NCBI GenBank assembly: GCA_026989055.1
Contig: JALSKC010000051.1
Span: 1 to 60,225, forward strand
Source: Paracoccaceae bacterium
GTDB lineage: Bacteria; Pseudomonadota; Alphaproteobacteria; Rhodobacterales; Rhodobacteraceae
Reading direction: 5' to 3'
DNA: 60,225 nucleotides
Both the position numbers and the translations under genes were made by a program. How positions within the stretch are numbered: the stretch's first letter is position 1; every line of letters starts with the position of its first letter. This document shows, piece after piece, positions 28,855 through 38,784 of this stretch. Below the pieces are notes generated by a model, which did not search any database, was not told the DNA's origin, and saw only the letters and a program-made list of their open reading frames with translations.

Positions 28855-30273
28855 ATGGCTGACATTCTGATCGTCGATGACGAACGCGACATAAGGGAGC
28901 TGATCTCGGACATCCTGCGGGACGAGGGCTACACGACCCGCCTGGCCGCCGGCGCCGAGGAATGCATGGCCGAGGTGAACCGCGAACCGCCGGCGCTGAT
29001 GATCCTCGACATCTGGCTGAAGGAGAGCCAGATGGACGGGATCGACATCCTCAAGACCGTCAAGCAGGAGAAACCGGAAATTCCGATCGTGATCATATCG
29101 GGGCACGGCAACATCGAGATCGCGGTGGCGGCGATCAAGCAGGGGGCCTATGATTTCATAGAGAAACCCTTCAACATCGATCAGCTTCTGGTGGTGATCC
29201 GCCGGGCGATGGAGGCGGCCAGGCTGCGCCGCGAGAATGTCCGGCTGAAGCGCAGGGATGCGGCTGCCGTCGAGATGATCGGCTCGGGCGCAGCCTTCAG
29301 GGCGCTGAAGAACAGCCTCGACAAGGTGGTCAGATCGAACGGCCGGGTGATGCTGAGCGGGCCGCCCGGCGCCGGCAAGGAGGTTGCCGCGCGCTATATC
29401 CACGTCAATTCGGCCCGCGCTTCCGGCCCGTTCGTCTGCGTCAATTCGGCCTCGATCGAACCGGAGCGGATGGAGGAGGTGCTCTTCGGGCGGGAGACCC
29501 GGGCCGGCGGTATCGAGCCGGGGCTGCTGGAGCAGGCCAACGGCGGGATCCTCTATTTCGACGAGGTGGCCGACATGCCGCCCGGCACCCAGTCGAAGAT
29601 CCTGCGGGTGCTGGTGGAGCAGAGCTTCTGCCGGGTCGGCGGCCGCGAGAAGATCGAGGTGGACATCAGGGTGATTTCCAGCACCACCAGGGATCTGCAG
29701 GCCGAAAGCGCGGCCGGCCGCTTCCGGGAGGAGCTGTTCCACCGGCTGAACGTGGTGCCGATCTCGGTTCCCGCGCTGGAGGAGCGGCGCGAGGACATCC
29801 CCGAGCTGGCCCGCCACTTCATCGAGGTGCTCAACCGCGAGCAGGGGCTGGCGCTGCGTCCGCTTTCGGAAGAGGCGGTGGCGCTGCTGCAGACCATGTC
29901 CTGGCCGGGCAACGTGCGCCAGCTGCGCAATGTGATCGAGCGGGCGCTGATCCTCGGGGAGGGCAGCGGCCCGATCAGTGCCGCCGAGCTGTCGCTCGGC
30001 GAGCCGCCGGCGCGCGAGGATGCGCAGCGCGTGGTGCTTTCGGGGCATCTGGCCACGCTGCCGCTGCGCGAGGCGCGCGAGCTGTTCGAGCGCGAATACC
30101 TGCTGACCCAGATCAACCGCTTCGGCGGCAATATCAGCCGCACCGCAAATTTCGTCGGGATGGAGCGTTCGGCGCTGCACCGCAAGCTCAAGTCGCTGGG
30201 GGTCGTCACCAGCAACCGCGCGGGGGCGCGGGTGGCGCATCTGCGCCGGGGCGCACGCGAGGCTGCGCGCTGA
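28855..30273 (+). CDS. ntrX: Response regulator NtrX, also lacking GAFTGA
   Basis: A 472-residue partner of NtrY. The receiver begins ADILIVDDERDIRELI, with phospho-Asp in MILDIWLKESQMDG and the KPF switch lysine. The AAA+ domain has an altered Walker A, GPPGAGKE, and Walker B ILYFDEVADMP. The expected GAFTGA is replaced by a compact GRETRAGGIEPGLLEQA, so direct sigma54 activation is unlikely. A C-terminal Fis-type helix-turn-helix (FGGNISRTANFVGMERSALHRK) completes it. It lies 12 bp after ntrY. In other alphaproteobacteria NtrX regulates respiration, envelope and nitrogen genes. Confidence 0.95.
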   Translation: MADILIVDDERDIRELISDILRDEGYTTRLAAGAEECMAEVNREPPALMILDIWLKESQMDGIDILKTVKQEKPEIPIVIISGHGNIEIAVAAIKQGAYDFIEKPFNIDQLLVVIRRAMEAARLRRENVRLKRRDAAAVEMIGSGAAFRALKNSLDKVVRSNGRVMLSGPPGAGKEVAARYIHVNSARASGPFVCVNSASIEPERMEEVLFGRETRAGGIEPGLLEQANGGILYFDEVADMPPGTQSKILRVLVEQSFCRVGGREKIEVDIRVISSTTRDLQAESAAGRFREELFHRLNVVPISVPALEERREDIPELARHFIEVLNREQGLALRPLSEEAVALLQTMSWPGNVRQLRNVIERALILGEGSGPISAAELSLGEPPAREDAQRVVLSGHLATLPLREARELFEREYLLTQINRFGGNISRTANFVGMERSALHRKLKSLGVVTSNRAGARVAHLRRGAREAAR

Positions 30274-30382
30274 GCGGTCGCCCGGCGGCAACGCGCAGGG
30301 GGCGCGCAGGGGGCGGCGATTGACCGCGCGGGCGGCTTCTGCCATGCAGTCGGCGGGGTGACGGCGCAAGGAGCCCGGTTCG

Positions 30383-31759
30383 ATGAAGGTCATCATCTGC
30401 GGCGCGGGCCAGGTAGGCTGGCAGATCGCGCGCCACCTTGCCGGCGAACGCAATGATGTCACGGTGGTTGACAGCAATGCCGAGCTGGTGGCGCGCGCGA
30501 CGGATGCGCTCGACGTGCAGGGGATCGCCGGCTTCGCCAGCTACCCGGACGTGCTGGAGCGCGCCGGGGCGGCCGATGCGGACATGATCATCGCCGCCAC
30601 CCATTCCGACGAGGTGAACATGGTCACCTGCCAGGTGGCGCATTCGGTCTTCTCGATCCCGCGCAAGGTGGCGCGGTTGCGCAGCCAGTCCTATCTGAAC
30701 GCGATCTATTCCGACCTCTACCGGCGCGATCACATGCCCATCGACGTGGTGATCAGCCCCGAGCGCGAGGTGGCCGAGGCGGCGCTGCGACGATTGTCGG
30801 CGCCTGCCGCCTTCGACATCCAGTCGTTCCTCGACGGCCGGGCGCAGCTGATCGGGATCAGCCTGGATGACGACTGCCCGGTGCTCAACACCCCGCTGCG
30901 CCAGCTGACCGACCTGTTCTCGACCCTGCGCGCCATCGTCGTGGGGGTGCGCCGCGAGGGGCGGCTGTTCGCCCCCGGCGCCGGCGATCAGCTTTTCGCC
31001 GGCGATCAGATCTACCTGTTCTGCCATGCCGAGGACATGAACCGCGCGCTCGAGATCTTCGGCAAGACCATGCGCAAGCAGGAACGGGTGGTGATCGTCG
31101 GCGGCGGCAACGTGGGGCTGGCGGTGGCCGAGGCGCTGGAGAGGCGGGTCAAGCGGGTTCACGCCAAGGTGATCGAGCGCTCCCGCCCGGTTGCCGAAAG
31201 GGCTGCCGACCGGCTGGAGCGCACCATCGTGCTGCTCGGCGACGGGCTGGATGCCGAGCTTCTGGCCGAGGCCGGCATCGAGCGCGCCGACGCCGTTCTG
31301 GCCGTCACCGACGACGACCGGACCAACATCCTCGCCTGCGTGCGGGCCAAGGCCCGGGGCTGCGGGCTGGCGATCTGCCTGATCAACGATCCGACCCTGG
31401 CCCCGCTGATGGAGCCGCTGGACATCGACGCCTACATCAACCCGCGCGCGACCACGGTCTCCTCGATCCTGCGCCACATTCGCCACGGCCGGGTGCGCGC
31501 GGTCTATTCCATCGGCGATGCCGAAGCCGAGGTGATCGAGGCGGAGGTGATGTCCACCTCGCCCATCGCCGGCCAGCAGATACGCGATGTCGATTTCCCC
31601 GAGGGGGTTCTGGTCGGGGTCATCCGCAAGGGCGAACAGATCCTGCGCCCCACCGGCGCGACCAGGATCGACGAGGGGGACATCATCACGATCTTCGCGA
31701 TGGCCGCCGACGTGCCGGAGGTCGAGCGCCTGCTTCAGGTCTCGATCGACTTCTTCTGA
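30383..31759 (+). CDS. trkA: Trk potassium uptake regulator TrkA
   Basis: A 458-residue peripheral membrane protein that gates the TrkH channel. It has two RCK units, each a Rossmann NAD-binding domain (MKVIICGAGQVGWQIARHL at the N-terminus and RVVIVGGGNVGLAVAEAL near residue 235) followed by a TrkA-C domain (the last contains ILRPTGATRIDEGDIITIF). Length is typical. Its stop codon shares a base with the start of trkH, so regulator and channel are coupled. The gene follows ntrX by 109 bp. Confidence 0.96.
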   Translation: MKVIICGAGQVGWQIARHLAGERNDVTVVDSNAELVARATDALDVQGIAGFASYPDVLERAGAADADMIIAATHSDEVNMVTCQVAHSVFSIPRKVARLRSQSYLNAIYSDLYRRDHMPIDVVISPEREVAEAALRRLSAPAAFDIQSFLDGRAQLIGISLDDDCPVLNTPLRQLTDLFSTLRAIVVGVRREGRLFAPGAGDQLFAGDQIYLFCHAEDMNRALEIFGKTMRKQERVVIVGGGNVGLAVAEALERRVKRVHAKVIERSRPVAERAADRLERTIVLLGDGLDAELLAEAGIERADAVLAVTDDDRTNILACVRAKARGCGLAICLINDPTLAPLMEPLDIDAYINPRATTVSSILRHIRHGRVRAVYSIGDAEAEVIEAEVMSTSPIAGQQIRDVDFPEGVLVGVIRKGEQILRPTGATRIDEGDIITIFAMAADVPEVERLLQVSIDFF

Positions 31760-33288
31760 TGGGCGCGATGTCCGGGCGTCTGCTTTCCCTGCCGCTGGTC
31801 GTGATTCTCATGGGGCTGTCGGCTTTCGCAATGTATCTGCCGGCCGCCCATGCCGCGGTGACCCGCGATTTCGAGGTGATGCGGGCCTTCTTCCAGTCGG
31901 CCAACCTGCTGCTGGTTCTCACCGCGATGATCGCGATTGCCACCGCCAACCGCCGGGTGGCGCAGCCCGAGCGTTCCTATCTGCTGGCGCTTCTGGCCGC
32001 CTTCGCCGGGCTGCCGGTGTTCCTGGCGGTGCCCTTCGCCATCTCGGTGCCCGACACTGTTTTCCTCAACGCCTATGTGGAAATGGTATCGGCGCTGACG
32101 ACGACCGGGGCGAGCCTCTACCCCGATCCGGCCCGGCTGCCGGAATCGGTGCATCTGTGGCGTGCGCTCGTCGGCTGGCTGGGGGGGCTGCTGATGCTGG
32201 TGGCGGCGATGGCGATCTTCGCACCGATGAATCTGGGCGGTTTCGAAGTGCTCTCCGGGGCGGGGGGGCGGCGCGCCGGGATCGCCTCGGCCGAAGACGG
32301 CGCGCGCCGGCTGCGCCGGGCGGCGGCGCGGCTGGTGCCGGTCTATGCCGGGCTTACCTTCGTGCTCTGGGTCGGGCTGCTGCTGGCCGGAGACCGGCCC
32401 CTGGTGGCGGTGAGCCATGCGATGTCGGTTCTGTCCACGAGCGGGATTTCCCCCGTGGGCGGGCTTTCGGGGGGGCAGTCCGGCTTCTGGGGCGAACTGC
32501 TGATCTTCGCGATGCTGTTCTTCGCGGTGACGCGCCAGGGGCTGCACCGCGAACAGGCCGGCCGCGGCGCGGGGCGGCTGCTGTCGGACCCGGAACTGCG
32601 CCTGGCGGTGCTGATCGTCGTGGCGGTGTCGCTGCTGCTGTTCCTGCGCCACTGGATCGGGGCGCTGGAGGTCGCGCAGACCGGCGCGGCGCAGGCCTCT
32701 CCCCTGCGTCAGGGGCTGGCGGCGCTCTGGGGAGGGCTCTTCACCGTGCTGTCCTTCCTGACGACGACCGGCTTCGAGAGCGGCGCCTGGGGCGCGGCGC
32801 GGCAGTGGTCCGGGCTGGAAACGCCGGGGCTGATCCTGATGGGGCTGGCGCTGGTGGGGGGCGGGGTGGCCACCACCGCGGGTGGCGTCCGGCTGCTGCG
32901 GGTCTATGCGCTCTACAAGCACGGCATGCGCGAGATGGAGCGCCTGGTGCATCCTTCCTCGGTCGGCGGGGCCGGGAGCGCCGCCCGCCGGCTGCGCCGC
33001 CAGGGGGCGCAGGTGGCCTGGGTGTTCTTCATGCTGTTCGTGCTCAGCCTCACGGCAACGGTGCTGCTGTTCACCCTGAACGGAGAGGATTTCGCCACCG
33101 CCCTGACGCTGGCGGTGGCCGGGCTGTCCACCACCGGCCCGGTGCTGCAGGCGGCAGCCGAAACGCCGATCGATCTGGGCGCGCTGAGCGGGTTTTCCAG
33201 GCTGACCTTTGCCGGGGCAATGGTGCTCGGGCGCCTCGAGATGCTGGTGATCATCGCGTTGCTGGCGCCGGATTTCTGGCGTCAGTGA
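31759..33288 (+). CDS. trkH: Trk potassium channel subunit TrkH
   Basis: A 509-residue integral membrane K+ transporter of the SKT superfamily. Four pore loops are visible through filter-like TTGAS, STSGISP, TTGFES and STTGPV segments, each between paired membrane helices. The N-terminal helices start LPLVVILMGLSAFAMYLP. TrkH binds TrkA on its cytosolic face. Length is normal for the family. Coupled to trkA and followed, after 141 bp, by hfq. Confidence 0.95.
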   Translation: MGAMSGRLLSLPLVVILMGLSAFAMYLPAAHAAVTRDFEVMRAFFQSANLLLVLTAMIAIATANRRVAQPERSYLLALLAAFAGLPVFLAVPFAISVPDTVFLNAYVEMVSALTTTGASLYPDPARLPESVHLWRALVGWLGGLLMLVAAMAIFAPMNLGGFEVLSGAGGRRAGIASAEDGARRLRRAAARLVPVYAGLTFVLWVGLLLAGDRPLVAVSHAMSVLSTSGISPVGGLSGGQSGFWGELLIFAMLFFAVTRQGLHREQAGRGAGRLLSDPELRLAVLIVVAVSLLLFLRHWIGALEVAQTGAAQASPLRQGLAALWGGLFTVLSFLTTTGFESGAWGAARQWSGLETPGLILMGLALVGGGVATTAGGVRLLRVYALYKHGMREMERLVHPSSVGGAGSAARRLRRQGAQVAWVFFMLFVLSLTATVLLFTLNGEDFATALTLAVAGLSTTGPVLQAAAETPIDLGALSGFSRLTFAGAMVLGRLEMLVIIALLAPDFWRQ

Positions 33289-33330
33289 ACCCGGCGGCCG
33301 CGCCCCTTTCGGCGACCGGCACTTTTGGGC

Positions 33331-33359
33331 TGGAAACCGGCGAATGGGCGTTTCATACT
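33331..33359 (+). promoter_or_regulatory. Candidate hfq promoter
   Basis: TGGAAA (33331-33336), a 17-bp spacer, then CATACT (33354-33359); each box matches four of six consensus positions. It lies in the trkH-hfq gap, 70 bp before the hfq start. Confidence 0.35.
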
Positions 33360-33429
33360 CGGGCGGGATCAACGGCCTGCCGGAGAGAGGCAGAACGCAA
33401 CGAAACCGCGCAACGAAAAGGCTTTTGAA

Positions 33430-33669
33430 ATGGCTGGGGACAGACAGAATCTGCAGGACGCCTTCCTGAACCACGTTCGCAAGACGAAGGTGCCGGTGAC
33501 GATCTTCCTCATCAACGGGGTCAAGCTGCAGGGCGTGATCACCTGGTTCGACAACTTCTGCGTGCTGCTGCGCCGCGACGGTCAGTCGCAGCTGGTCTAC
33601 AAGCATGCGATCTCGACGATCATGCCTTCGCAGCCGATCAGCCTGTACGAGGGCGACGAGCCGGCGTGA
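33430..33669 (+). CDS. hfq: RNA chaperone Hfq
   Basis: A 79-residue Sm-like protein that forms a hexamer, binds small RNAs and mRNAs, and promotes their pairing. The Sm1 motif is [22 protein letters not shown] and Sm2 ends [11 protein letters not shown], with the YKHA lysine/histidine of the RNA-binding pore. It has the short C-terminus usual in alphaproteobacteria. ATG 33430 follows AAAAGG. The stop overlaps the hflX start (GTGA), the classic hfq-hflX coupling. Confidence 0.97.
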   Translation: MAGDRQNLQDAFLNHVRKTKVPVTIFLINGVKLQGVITWFDNFCVLLRRDGQSQLVYKHAISTIMPSQPISLYEGDEPA

Positions 33670-34952
33670 GCGCGCCGGCCGCAGGAGCCGGTCGGACGAC
33701 CCGCGCCTGGGTCCTGCATCCCGACATCCGCGGCGCGAGGAACCGGCGCGCCCCCCTGCCGGCGCTGGCAGAGGCTGTGGCGCTGGCCGATGCGCTCGGC
33801 CCGGTCCGGGTCGTCGGCCAGTCGGTGGTGCCGCTGCAGCGGGTCCGGCCGGGGACATTCTTCGGCAGCGGAAAGCTGGAGGAGCTGGGGCGGCAGTTCC
33901 GGGAACGGGAGGTGGAGCTGGTGCTGGTCGACGGCCCCCTCACCCCGGTGCAGCAGCGCAACCTGGAACGGGCCTGGAAGGTGAAGCTCCTGGAGCGCAC
34001 CGGCCTGATCCTGGAAATCTTTGCTGAGCGTGCCCGCAGCCGCGAAGGCGTGCTGCAGGTCGAGCTTGCCGCGCTGGCCTACCAGCGCACGCGCCTGGTG
34101 CGGGCCTGGACCCACCTGGAGCGCCAGCGCGGGGGGCTCGGCTTCGTGGGCGGACCCGGCGAAACCCAGATCGAGGCCGACCGGCGCGCCATCGACGAGG
34201 CGATGATCAGGATCCGCCGCCAGCTCGGCCGGGTGCGCCGGACCCGGAGCCTGCACCGCCGGGCGCGCGCCCGGCTGCCCCGTCCGGTAGTGGCGCTTGT
34301 CGGTTATACCAATGCCGGGAAATCGACGCTGTTCAACCGGCTCACCGGCGCCCGGGTGCGCGCCGAGGACATGCTGTTCGCCACCCTGGACCCGACCATG
34401 CGCGCCGCCGAACTGCCCGGGGGGCAGCGGATCATCCTGTCCGACACGGTGGGATTCGTCTCGGACCTGCCGCCGCAGCTCGTCGCCGCCTTCCGGGCGA
34501 CCCTCGAAGAGGTGCTGAGCGCCGATCTGATCCTGCATGTGCGTGACATCTCCCACCCCGACAGCGCCCGCCAGGCCGAGGAGGTGGAGAAGATCCTGGA
34601 AGATCTGGGGGTGGAGCCGGTCACCGGGCGGCTGGAGATCTGGAACAAGATCGACCGGCTGGGCGCGGAAGAGCGCGCCGCCACCCGACGCCGGGCGGCG
34701 CGTGCCGGTGGCGTGCTCGCGGTTTCGGCGCGCAGCGGTGCCGGGCTCGATGCGCTGGCGGCGGCGATTGCCGCGCGGCTCGGCGGGGCGGAGCTCCGGG
34801 AGGAGGAAATCTTCCTGGAATTCCCGCAGGGCCGCAAGCGGGCCTGGCTCTACGAGCAGGGGGTCGTCGAATCCGAGACCCGGGCCGAGGGCGGCTACCG
34901 GCTTGCCCTGCGCTGGACGGCGCGCCAGCGGAAACGCTTCCGCGAAATCTGA
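33666..34952 (+). CDS. hflX: Ribosome-associated GTPase HflX
   Basis: A 428-residue Obg-like GTPase that splits stalled ribosomes after stress. It has the N-terminal glycine-rich HflX domain ([13 protein letters not shown]), G1 [10 protein letters not shown]3 DTVGF and G4 NKID, and a C-terminal extension. The start is GTG 33666 inside the end of hfq, giving translational coupling. It is the last gene of the run from dusB; a hairpin cluster follows before the convergent penicillin acylase gene. Confidence 0.95.
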   Translation: MSAPAAGAGRTTRAWVLHPDIRGARNRRAPLPALAEAVALADALGPVRVVGQSVVPLQRVRPGTFFGSGKLEELGRQFREREVELVLVDGPLTPVQQRNLERAWKVKLLERTGLILEIFAERARSREGVLQVELAALAYQRTRLVRAWTHLERQRGGLGFVGGPGETQIEADRRAIDEAMIRIRRQLGRVRRTRSLHRRARARLPRPVVALVGYTNAGKSTLFNRLTGARVRAEDMLFATLDPTMRAAELPGGQRIILSDTVGFVSDLPPQLVAAFRATLEEVLSADLILHVRDISHPDSARQAEEVEKILEDLGVEPVTGRLEIWNKIDRLGAEERAATRRRAARAGGVLAVSARSGAGLDALAAAIAARLGGAELREEEIFLEFPQGRKRAWLYEQGVVESETRAEGGYRLALRWTARQRKRFREI

Positions 34953-35023
34953 GCGGGCCGTCTCCTTGCCGCTCGCCCCGTTTCGCCCGCCTTCGGGTGC
35001 GCCGGCTTCCGCCTGCGCATCTT

Positions 35024-35038
35024 CCGCCCTTCGGGCGG
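35024..35038. terminator. Hairpin between convergent hflX and penicillin acylase genes
   Basis: A six-base-pair stem CCGCCC/GGGCGG with a TTC loop and no T tract, lying in a C-rich 197-bp gap that has no gene. It may act in both directions, or termination may be Rho-dependent. Confidence 0.35.
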
Positions 35039-35149
35039 TGCGCGGCCGCCCTCCCCGCCGCCGCCCTCGGGCCTCCCCGCCGCCGGCCTCCCCGCGCCGG
35101 ATCTTCCCGCGACCTTCCCCCTCTCCCTCGCGGCCGTTCGTGGGCGCGC

Positions 35150-37621
35150 TCAGCGGCGCGGCGTCAGCCGGGTGATCCCGACGGCAGCGGCCCGCGCAAG
35201 CGCCGGGTCGAGCGACATCGGCAGATACTCGCCGCGCTGCCACAGGGCGCTCAGGTCGTCGTAGAAGCGCGACAGCGGGTGCCCCGACTGGCCGGTGGAG
35301 ATGATGAACAGCGAGCTGTCCACATCCGCGAAATCATAGATTCCGCGGTAGCCCGCCCCGTGCACGTTCAGGAACGGCTCCGGGTTCCGCCCGGAGGTGC
35401 GCCCGCGCATCAGCGTGTTGTCGCCGCCCGAGGTGCTCTGGCGGATGTTCACCAGGTATTTCAGCAGCGGCAGCCTGCCCAGCACCGGGTGATCCTGGGT
35501 CGCCACATGGGCATCGCCCCAACGCAGCGACTCCAGCGTGCCGCCGAAGTTTTCGCCGATCCACAGGAGGGCATCGTCCAGTGCCAGGCGGGCGATGTCG
35601 GTACAGCTTTCGACCGGGGCCGACCGGATCACGTCGCACCAGGCCGCGGCGCCGCCGATGTCACGAAAGACGCGCTCGATGAACAGCGGCTCCACATGGG
35701 TGAATTCGCGCGCCAGCGGGCCCAGCTCGTCGCGGATCAGCCGCTCCTGCAGCGCGCGCATCCAGGTGGCGTAGATCAGCGGCTCTGGCATGTGCTCGTT
35801 CATCTCGCCGTTCCACTCGGCCAGCAGTTCCAGCGCGCGCTGGCGCTGCCGCGCGGGGCTGCCCTCGGGGGCGGGCTCTCCGGTGAACCACAAATCGCGC
35901 GCGACCAGCGGCAGCAGCGTGCGGGCGGTGATGCTCACCGTGTCCAGCTGCGCCTCGATGAAGCTTTCGCGGGTGTGGATCTCGCGGTTCTGCATCAGCC
36001 CGCTCCAGCGCCGGATACGCTGGCTGTCGCCCCAGCTGTAGGAGACATGCCGCGGAAAGGGACGGTCCACCATCTTGTTGTTGGTGTTGCCGACGATCCC
36101 GCCGGCCGGGGCGACGAATTCCGGGTTGGCGTCATAGTCGAAGCTGCCCTGCCAGCGGTTCGCCGCGATCCAGCCCGGCGCCGGCATCCGGCCCCGGCTC
36201 TGGTGACGGATGTCGCGCCGCGGCATCCGCCCGATCGTCTTCATGGCGATGGTGCTCCGATCGGCCAGGATCAGGTTCTGGGCCGGGGCGACAAAGGATC
36301 TTGCGGCCTCGATCGCCTGTGCGACGCTGCCGGCGCGCATCAGGCCCATTGCCGCGTCAAGCGTCGTGTCGGCGCGCTCCAGCGCGCTCCAGCCCAGCGC
36401 CACCACATGGCCCGGAGGGGTGATCGCCGACAGCCCCGACTGGCCGGCGGGCAGGATGGGGCCGTTTTCCGACCACTGCAGCGTGATCGTGCGCGGCGCC
36501 TGCCCCTTGACGCGGATGATCGACGGGCGGCTCTTCAGCGGCCGGTAGCCTTCCGGGGTCAGCACCTCGTCGGGGTTGTCCGGGTTGAGTTTCTCGATGA
36601 ACAGGTCCTGATCGTCCATGTAGGCCGCAGTCAGCCCCCAGCCCAGCACATCGGAGCGGCCGACCAGAATCGCCGGAATCCCCGGGATCGTGCCGCCGAT
36701 CACCCCGCCGGTCTGCAGTTCCAGCCGGGCGAGATACCAGAGCGCGGGGGCGGTGAATTCCAGATGCGGGTCGTTGGCCAGCAGGGTGGCGCCGGAGGCG
36801 GTGCGCGAAGGGGCGGCCGCCCAGGCGTTCGAGGCGCCGGCGAGCTCCCGTCCGCGCAAGGGCGACAGCGGGTCGGGCGGCGCCCGGGGAAGGTCGCGCA
36901 GCGCGGCCTGATGCGGCAGTTCGGGGAACAGCGCCGCATATTCCGGCAGCGCCGCGATCCCGCTGCCCGGGATCTCGGGCAGCAGGTCGCGCACCCGTTC
37001 TGCGGGCAGCAGAAGCGAAAGCCTGGCCTGCAATATCTCCTGATCCAGCTGCCGGGACATCTGCAGCGCCAGCAGCTTCATCAGCGCCACCGAGTCGGCC
37101 GGCTGCCAGGGCGAAATGGCGCTGGAAAACAGGAAGAATTCCGGCGCCCCACGGCCCAGGGCCTGCTCGTTGACGGTCTGCAGCCAGGCGTTGACGCCAG
37201 CGGAATAGGCTTCGAGCGCGGCACGGGTTTCCGGTGCCAGGGCCGCGACCGAATCCCGAGCCGCGCCGTAGAGGTCGAGCCGGCGCAGCAGCTCGTCTAT
37301 GGGCAGGGTGCGCGGGCCGAAGACTTCCGAAAGCCTCCCCTGCACCGTGCGGCGCATCATCACCATCTGCCAGAGCCTGTCCTGGGCGTGGACGAAACCC
37401 AGGGCGAACATCGCGTCATCGTCGTTTTCGGCAAAGACATGCGGCACATTGGCATTGTCGCGGACGACCTCGACCGGCCCGTCCAGCCCTTCCAGGGCAT
37501 GGGTGGCGTTGTAGTCGGGCAGCGAGCGGCTGGCCAGCCAGAACGCCCCCGCCAGCCCCAGGAAGGCGAGCAGGGCAAGCGCCGAGAAGATCCGCACAAG
37601 CCAGCGAAAGAGCCGTTTCAT
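35150..37621 (-). CDS. Penicillin acylase family protein (S45 Ntn-hydrolase)
   Basis: An 823-residue envelope enzyme precursor. A membrane/signal helix sits at residues 8-30 (IFSALALLAFLGLAGAFWL). The alpha subunit region has HVFAENDDDAMFALGFVHAQDRLWQM. The autoprocessing site is GASNAWAAAPSRTASG, where the Ser after GA becomes the N-terminal nucleophile of the beta chain. LLANDPHLEFTAPALWYLARL and GNTNNKM are further family motifs. Family members deacylate beta-lactams, bile acids or acyl-homoserine lactones; the substrate here is unknown. Quorum-signal deacylation is possible but unproven. The start at 37621 follows a purine-rich CAGGCAGGG. Confidence 0.92.
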   Translation of the reverse strand: MKRLFRWLVRIFSALALLAFLGLAGAFWLASRSLPDYNATHALEGLDGPVEVVRDNANVPHVFAENDDDAMFALGFVHAQDRLWQMVMMRRTVQGRLSEVFGPRTLPIDELLRRLDLYGAARDSVAALAPETRAALEAYSAGVNAWLQTVNEQALGRGAPEFFLFSSAISPWQPADSVALMKLLALQMSRQLDQEILQARLSLLLPAERVRDLLPEIPGSGIAALPEYAALFPELPHQAALRDLPRAPPDPLSPLRGRELAGASNAWAAAPSRTASGATLLANDPHLEFTAPALWYLARLELQTGGVIGGTIPGIPAILVGRSDVLGWGLTAAYMDDQDLFIEKLNPDNPDEVLTPEGYRPLKSRPSIIRVKGQAPRTITLQWSENGPILPAGQSGLSAITPPGHVVALGWSALERADTTLDAAMGLMRAGSVAQAIEAARSFVAPAQNLILADRSTIAMKTIGRMPRRDIRHQSRGRMPAPGWIAANRWQGSFDYDANPEFVAPAGGIVGNTNNKMVDRPFPRHVSYSWGDSQRIRRWSGLMQNREIHTRESFIEAQLDTVSITARTLLPLVARDLWFTGEPAPEGSPARQRQRALELLAEWNGEMNEHMPEPLIYATWMRALQERLIRDELGPLAREFTHVEPLFIERVFRDIGGAAAWCDVIRSAPVESCTDIARLALDDALLWIGENFGGTLESLRWGDAHVATQDHPVLGRLPLLKYLVNIRQSTSGGDNTLMRGRTSGRNPEPFLNVHGAGYRGIYDFADVDSSLFIISTGQSGHPLSRFYDDLSALWQRGEYLPMSLDPALARAAAVGITRLTPRR

Positions 37622-37695
37622 CCCTGCCTGCTGTTGACGATGCCCGAGGGGCGGTTACACAGGTGTCATAGGGCAAGCAGGGATGGGAGTGAAGC

Positions 37696-38568
37696 ATGGC
37701 GAAGGCGTGTTTTCTCGGGCTGGGCGTGATGGGCTACCCGATGGCGGGGCATCTGGCGAAGGCGGGCCATGAAGTGACCGTCTACAACCGCACCGCCGCC
37801 AAGGCCGGGAAATGGGTTGCCGAGCATGGCGGGCGGAAGGCTCCCAGCCCGCGCGAGGCGGCGCAGGGGGCGGAATTCGTGATGGCCTGCGTGGGCAATG
37901 ACGACGACCTGCGCGCCGTCTGCCTGGGCGAGGAGGGGGCCTTTGCGGGCATGAGCCCGGGCAGCGTCTTCGTCGATCACACCACGGTTTCGGCCGCCGT
38001 GACGCGCGAGCTTCACGCCGAGGCGGCGGCGCGGGGGGTATCGTTCGTGGATGCGCCGGTCTCGGGGGGGCAGGCCGGCGCCGAGAACGGCCAGCTGGTG
38101 GTGATGTGCGGCGGCGAGGAGGAGGCCTTTGCCCGTGCCGAGCCGGTGATCGCGGCCTATGCCAAGACCTGCCGGCGGATGGGCGCGAGCGGCGCCGGCC
38201 AGCTGACCAAGATGGTCAACCAGATCGCCATCGCCGGGCTCTTGCAGGGGCTCTCCGAGGCTCTGCATTTCGCCGAGAAGGCCGGGCTGGACGGGCGCGC
38301 GGTGGTCGAGGTGATCGGTGGCGGCGCGGCCGGCTCGTGGCAGATGCTCAACCGCTACGAAACCATGCTCGACGACGAGTTCGACCACGGCTTCGCGGTG
38401 GACTGGATGCGCAAGGATCTCGGCATCTGCCTGAGGACGGCCGACGAGAACGGCGCCCCCCTGCCGGTTACCGCGCTGGTGGATCAGTTCTACAAGGACG
38501 TGCAGAACATGGGCGGCGGGCGCTGGGACACCTCCAGCCTGATCAGGCGGTTGCGCGCCCTGGGCTGA
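37696..38568 (+). CDS. NAD(P)-dependent oxidoreductase, 3-hydroxyisobutyrate dehydrogenase family
   Basis: A 290-residue beta-hydroxyacid dehydrogenase. The Rossmann motif is FLGLGVMGYPMAGHL, the substrate-binding motif is VDAPVSGGQAGAENG, the catalytic Lys is in GQLTKMVNQ, and the cofactor/C-terminal motif is KDLGICL. Family substrates include 3-hydroxyisobutyrate, tartronate semialdehyde, 6-phosphogluconate and succinic semialdehyde; the sequence does not decide between them. It is divergent from the penicillin acylase gene and a single unit. The 216-bp gap downstream holds only GC-rich inverted repeats. Confidence 0.92.
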   Translation: MAKACFLGLGVMGYPMAGHLAKAGHEVTVYNRTAAKAGKWVAEHGGRKAPSPREAAQGAEFVMACVGNDDDLRAVCLGEEGAFAGMSPGSVFVDHTTVSAAVTRELHAEAAARGVSFVDAPVSGGQAGAENGQLVVMCGGEEEAFARAEPVIAAYAKTCRRMGASGAGQLTKMVNQIAIAGLLQGLSEALHFAEKAGLDGRAVVEVIGGGAAGSWQMLNRYETMLDDEFDHGFAVDWMRKDLGICLRTADENGAPLPVTALVDQFYKDVQNMGGGRWDTSSLIRRLRALG

Positions 38569-38784
38569 GACGGGGGCTGACGCGGGGGCGGGATGCGCAT
38601 CTCCCCTGCGCGGGGGCAGGCCGATCGTCTGGCCGGGTATCGTCTGGCCGGGGGGCGTGCCGGCATCCGGCCCCTGGCCATCCTTCCCGTGCACGCGGGC
38701 AGGCCCCGGGCGCAAGGGGGCAGGGGCGGCCGGCATGGAGGGCGGAGGACCGCACCCTTCCCCGGGCCTGTCCGCCGGGCCGGT

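Noticed and set aside
26413-30477. A 1354-residue open frame on the minus strand opposite ntrY and ntrX
   Set aside because: It is the complement of two well-conserved two-component genes and shows no domain; another high-GC shadow.
33666-34952. Toxin-antitoxin or phage defence gene around hflX and hfq
   Set aside because: HflX and Hfq are housekeeping genes with full motifs, and no defence-type partner is present.
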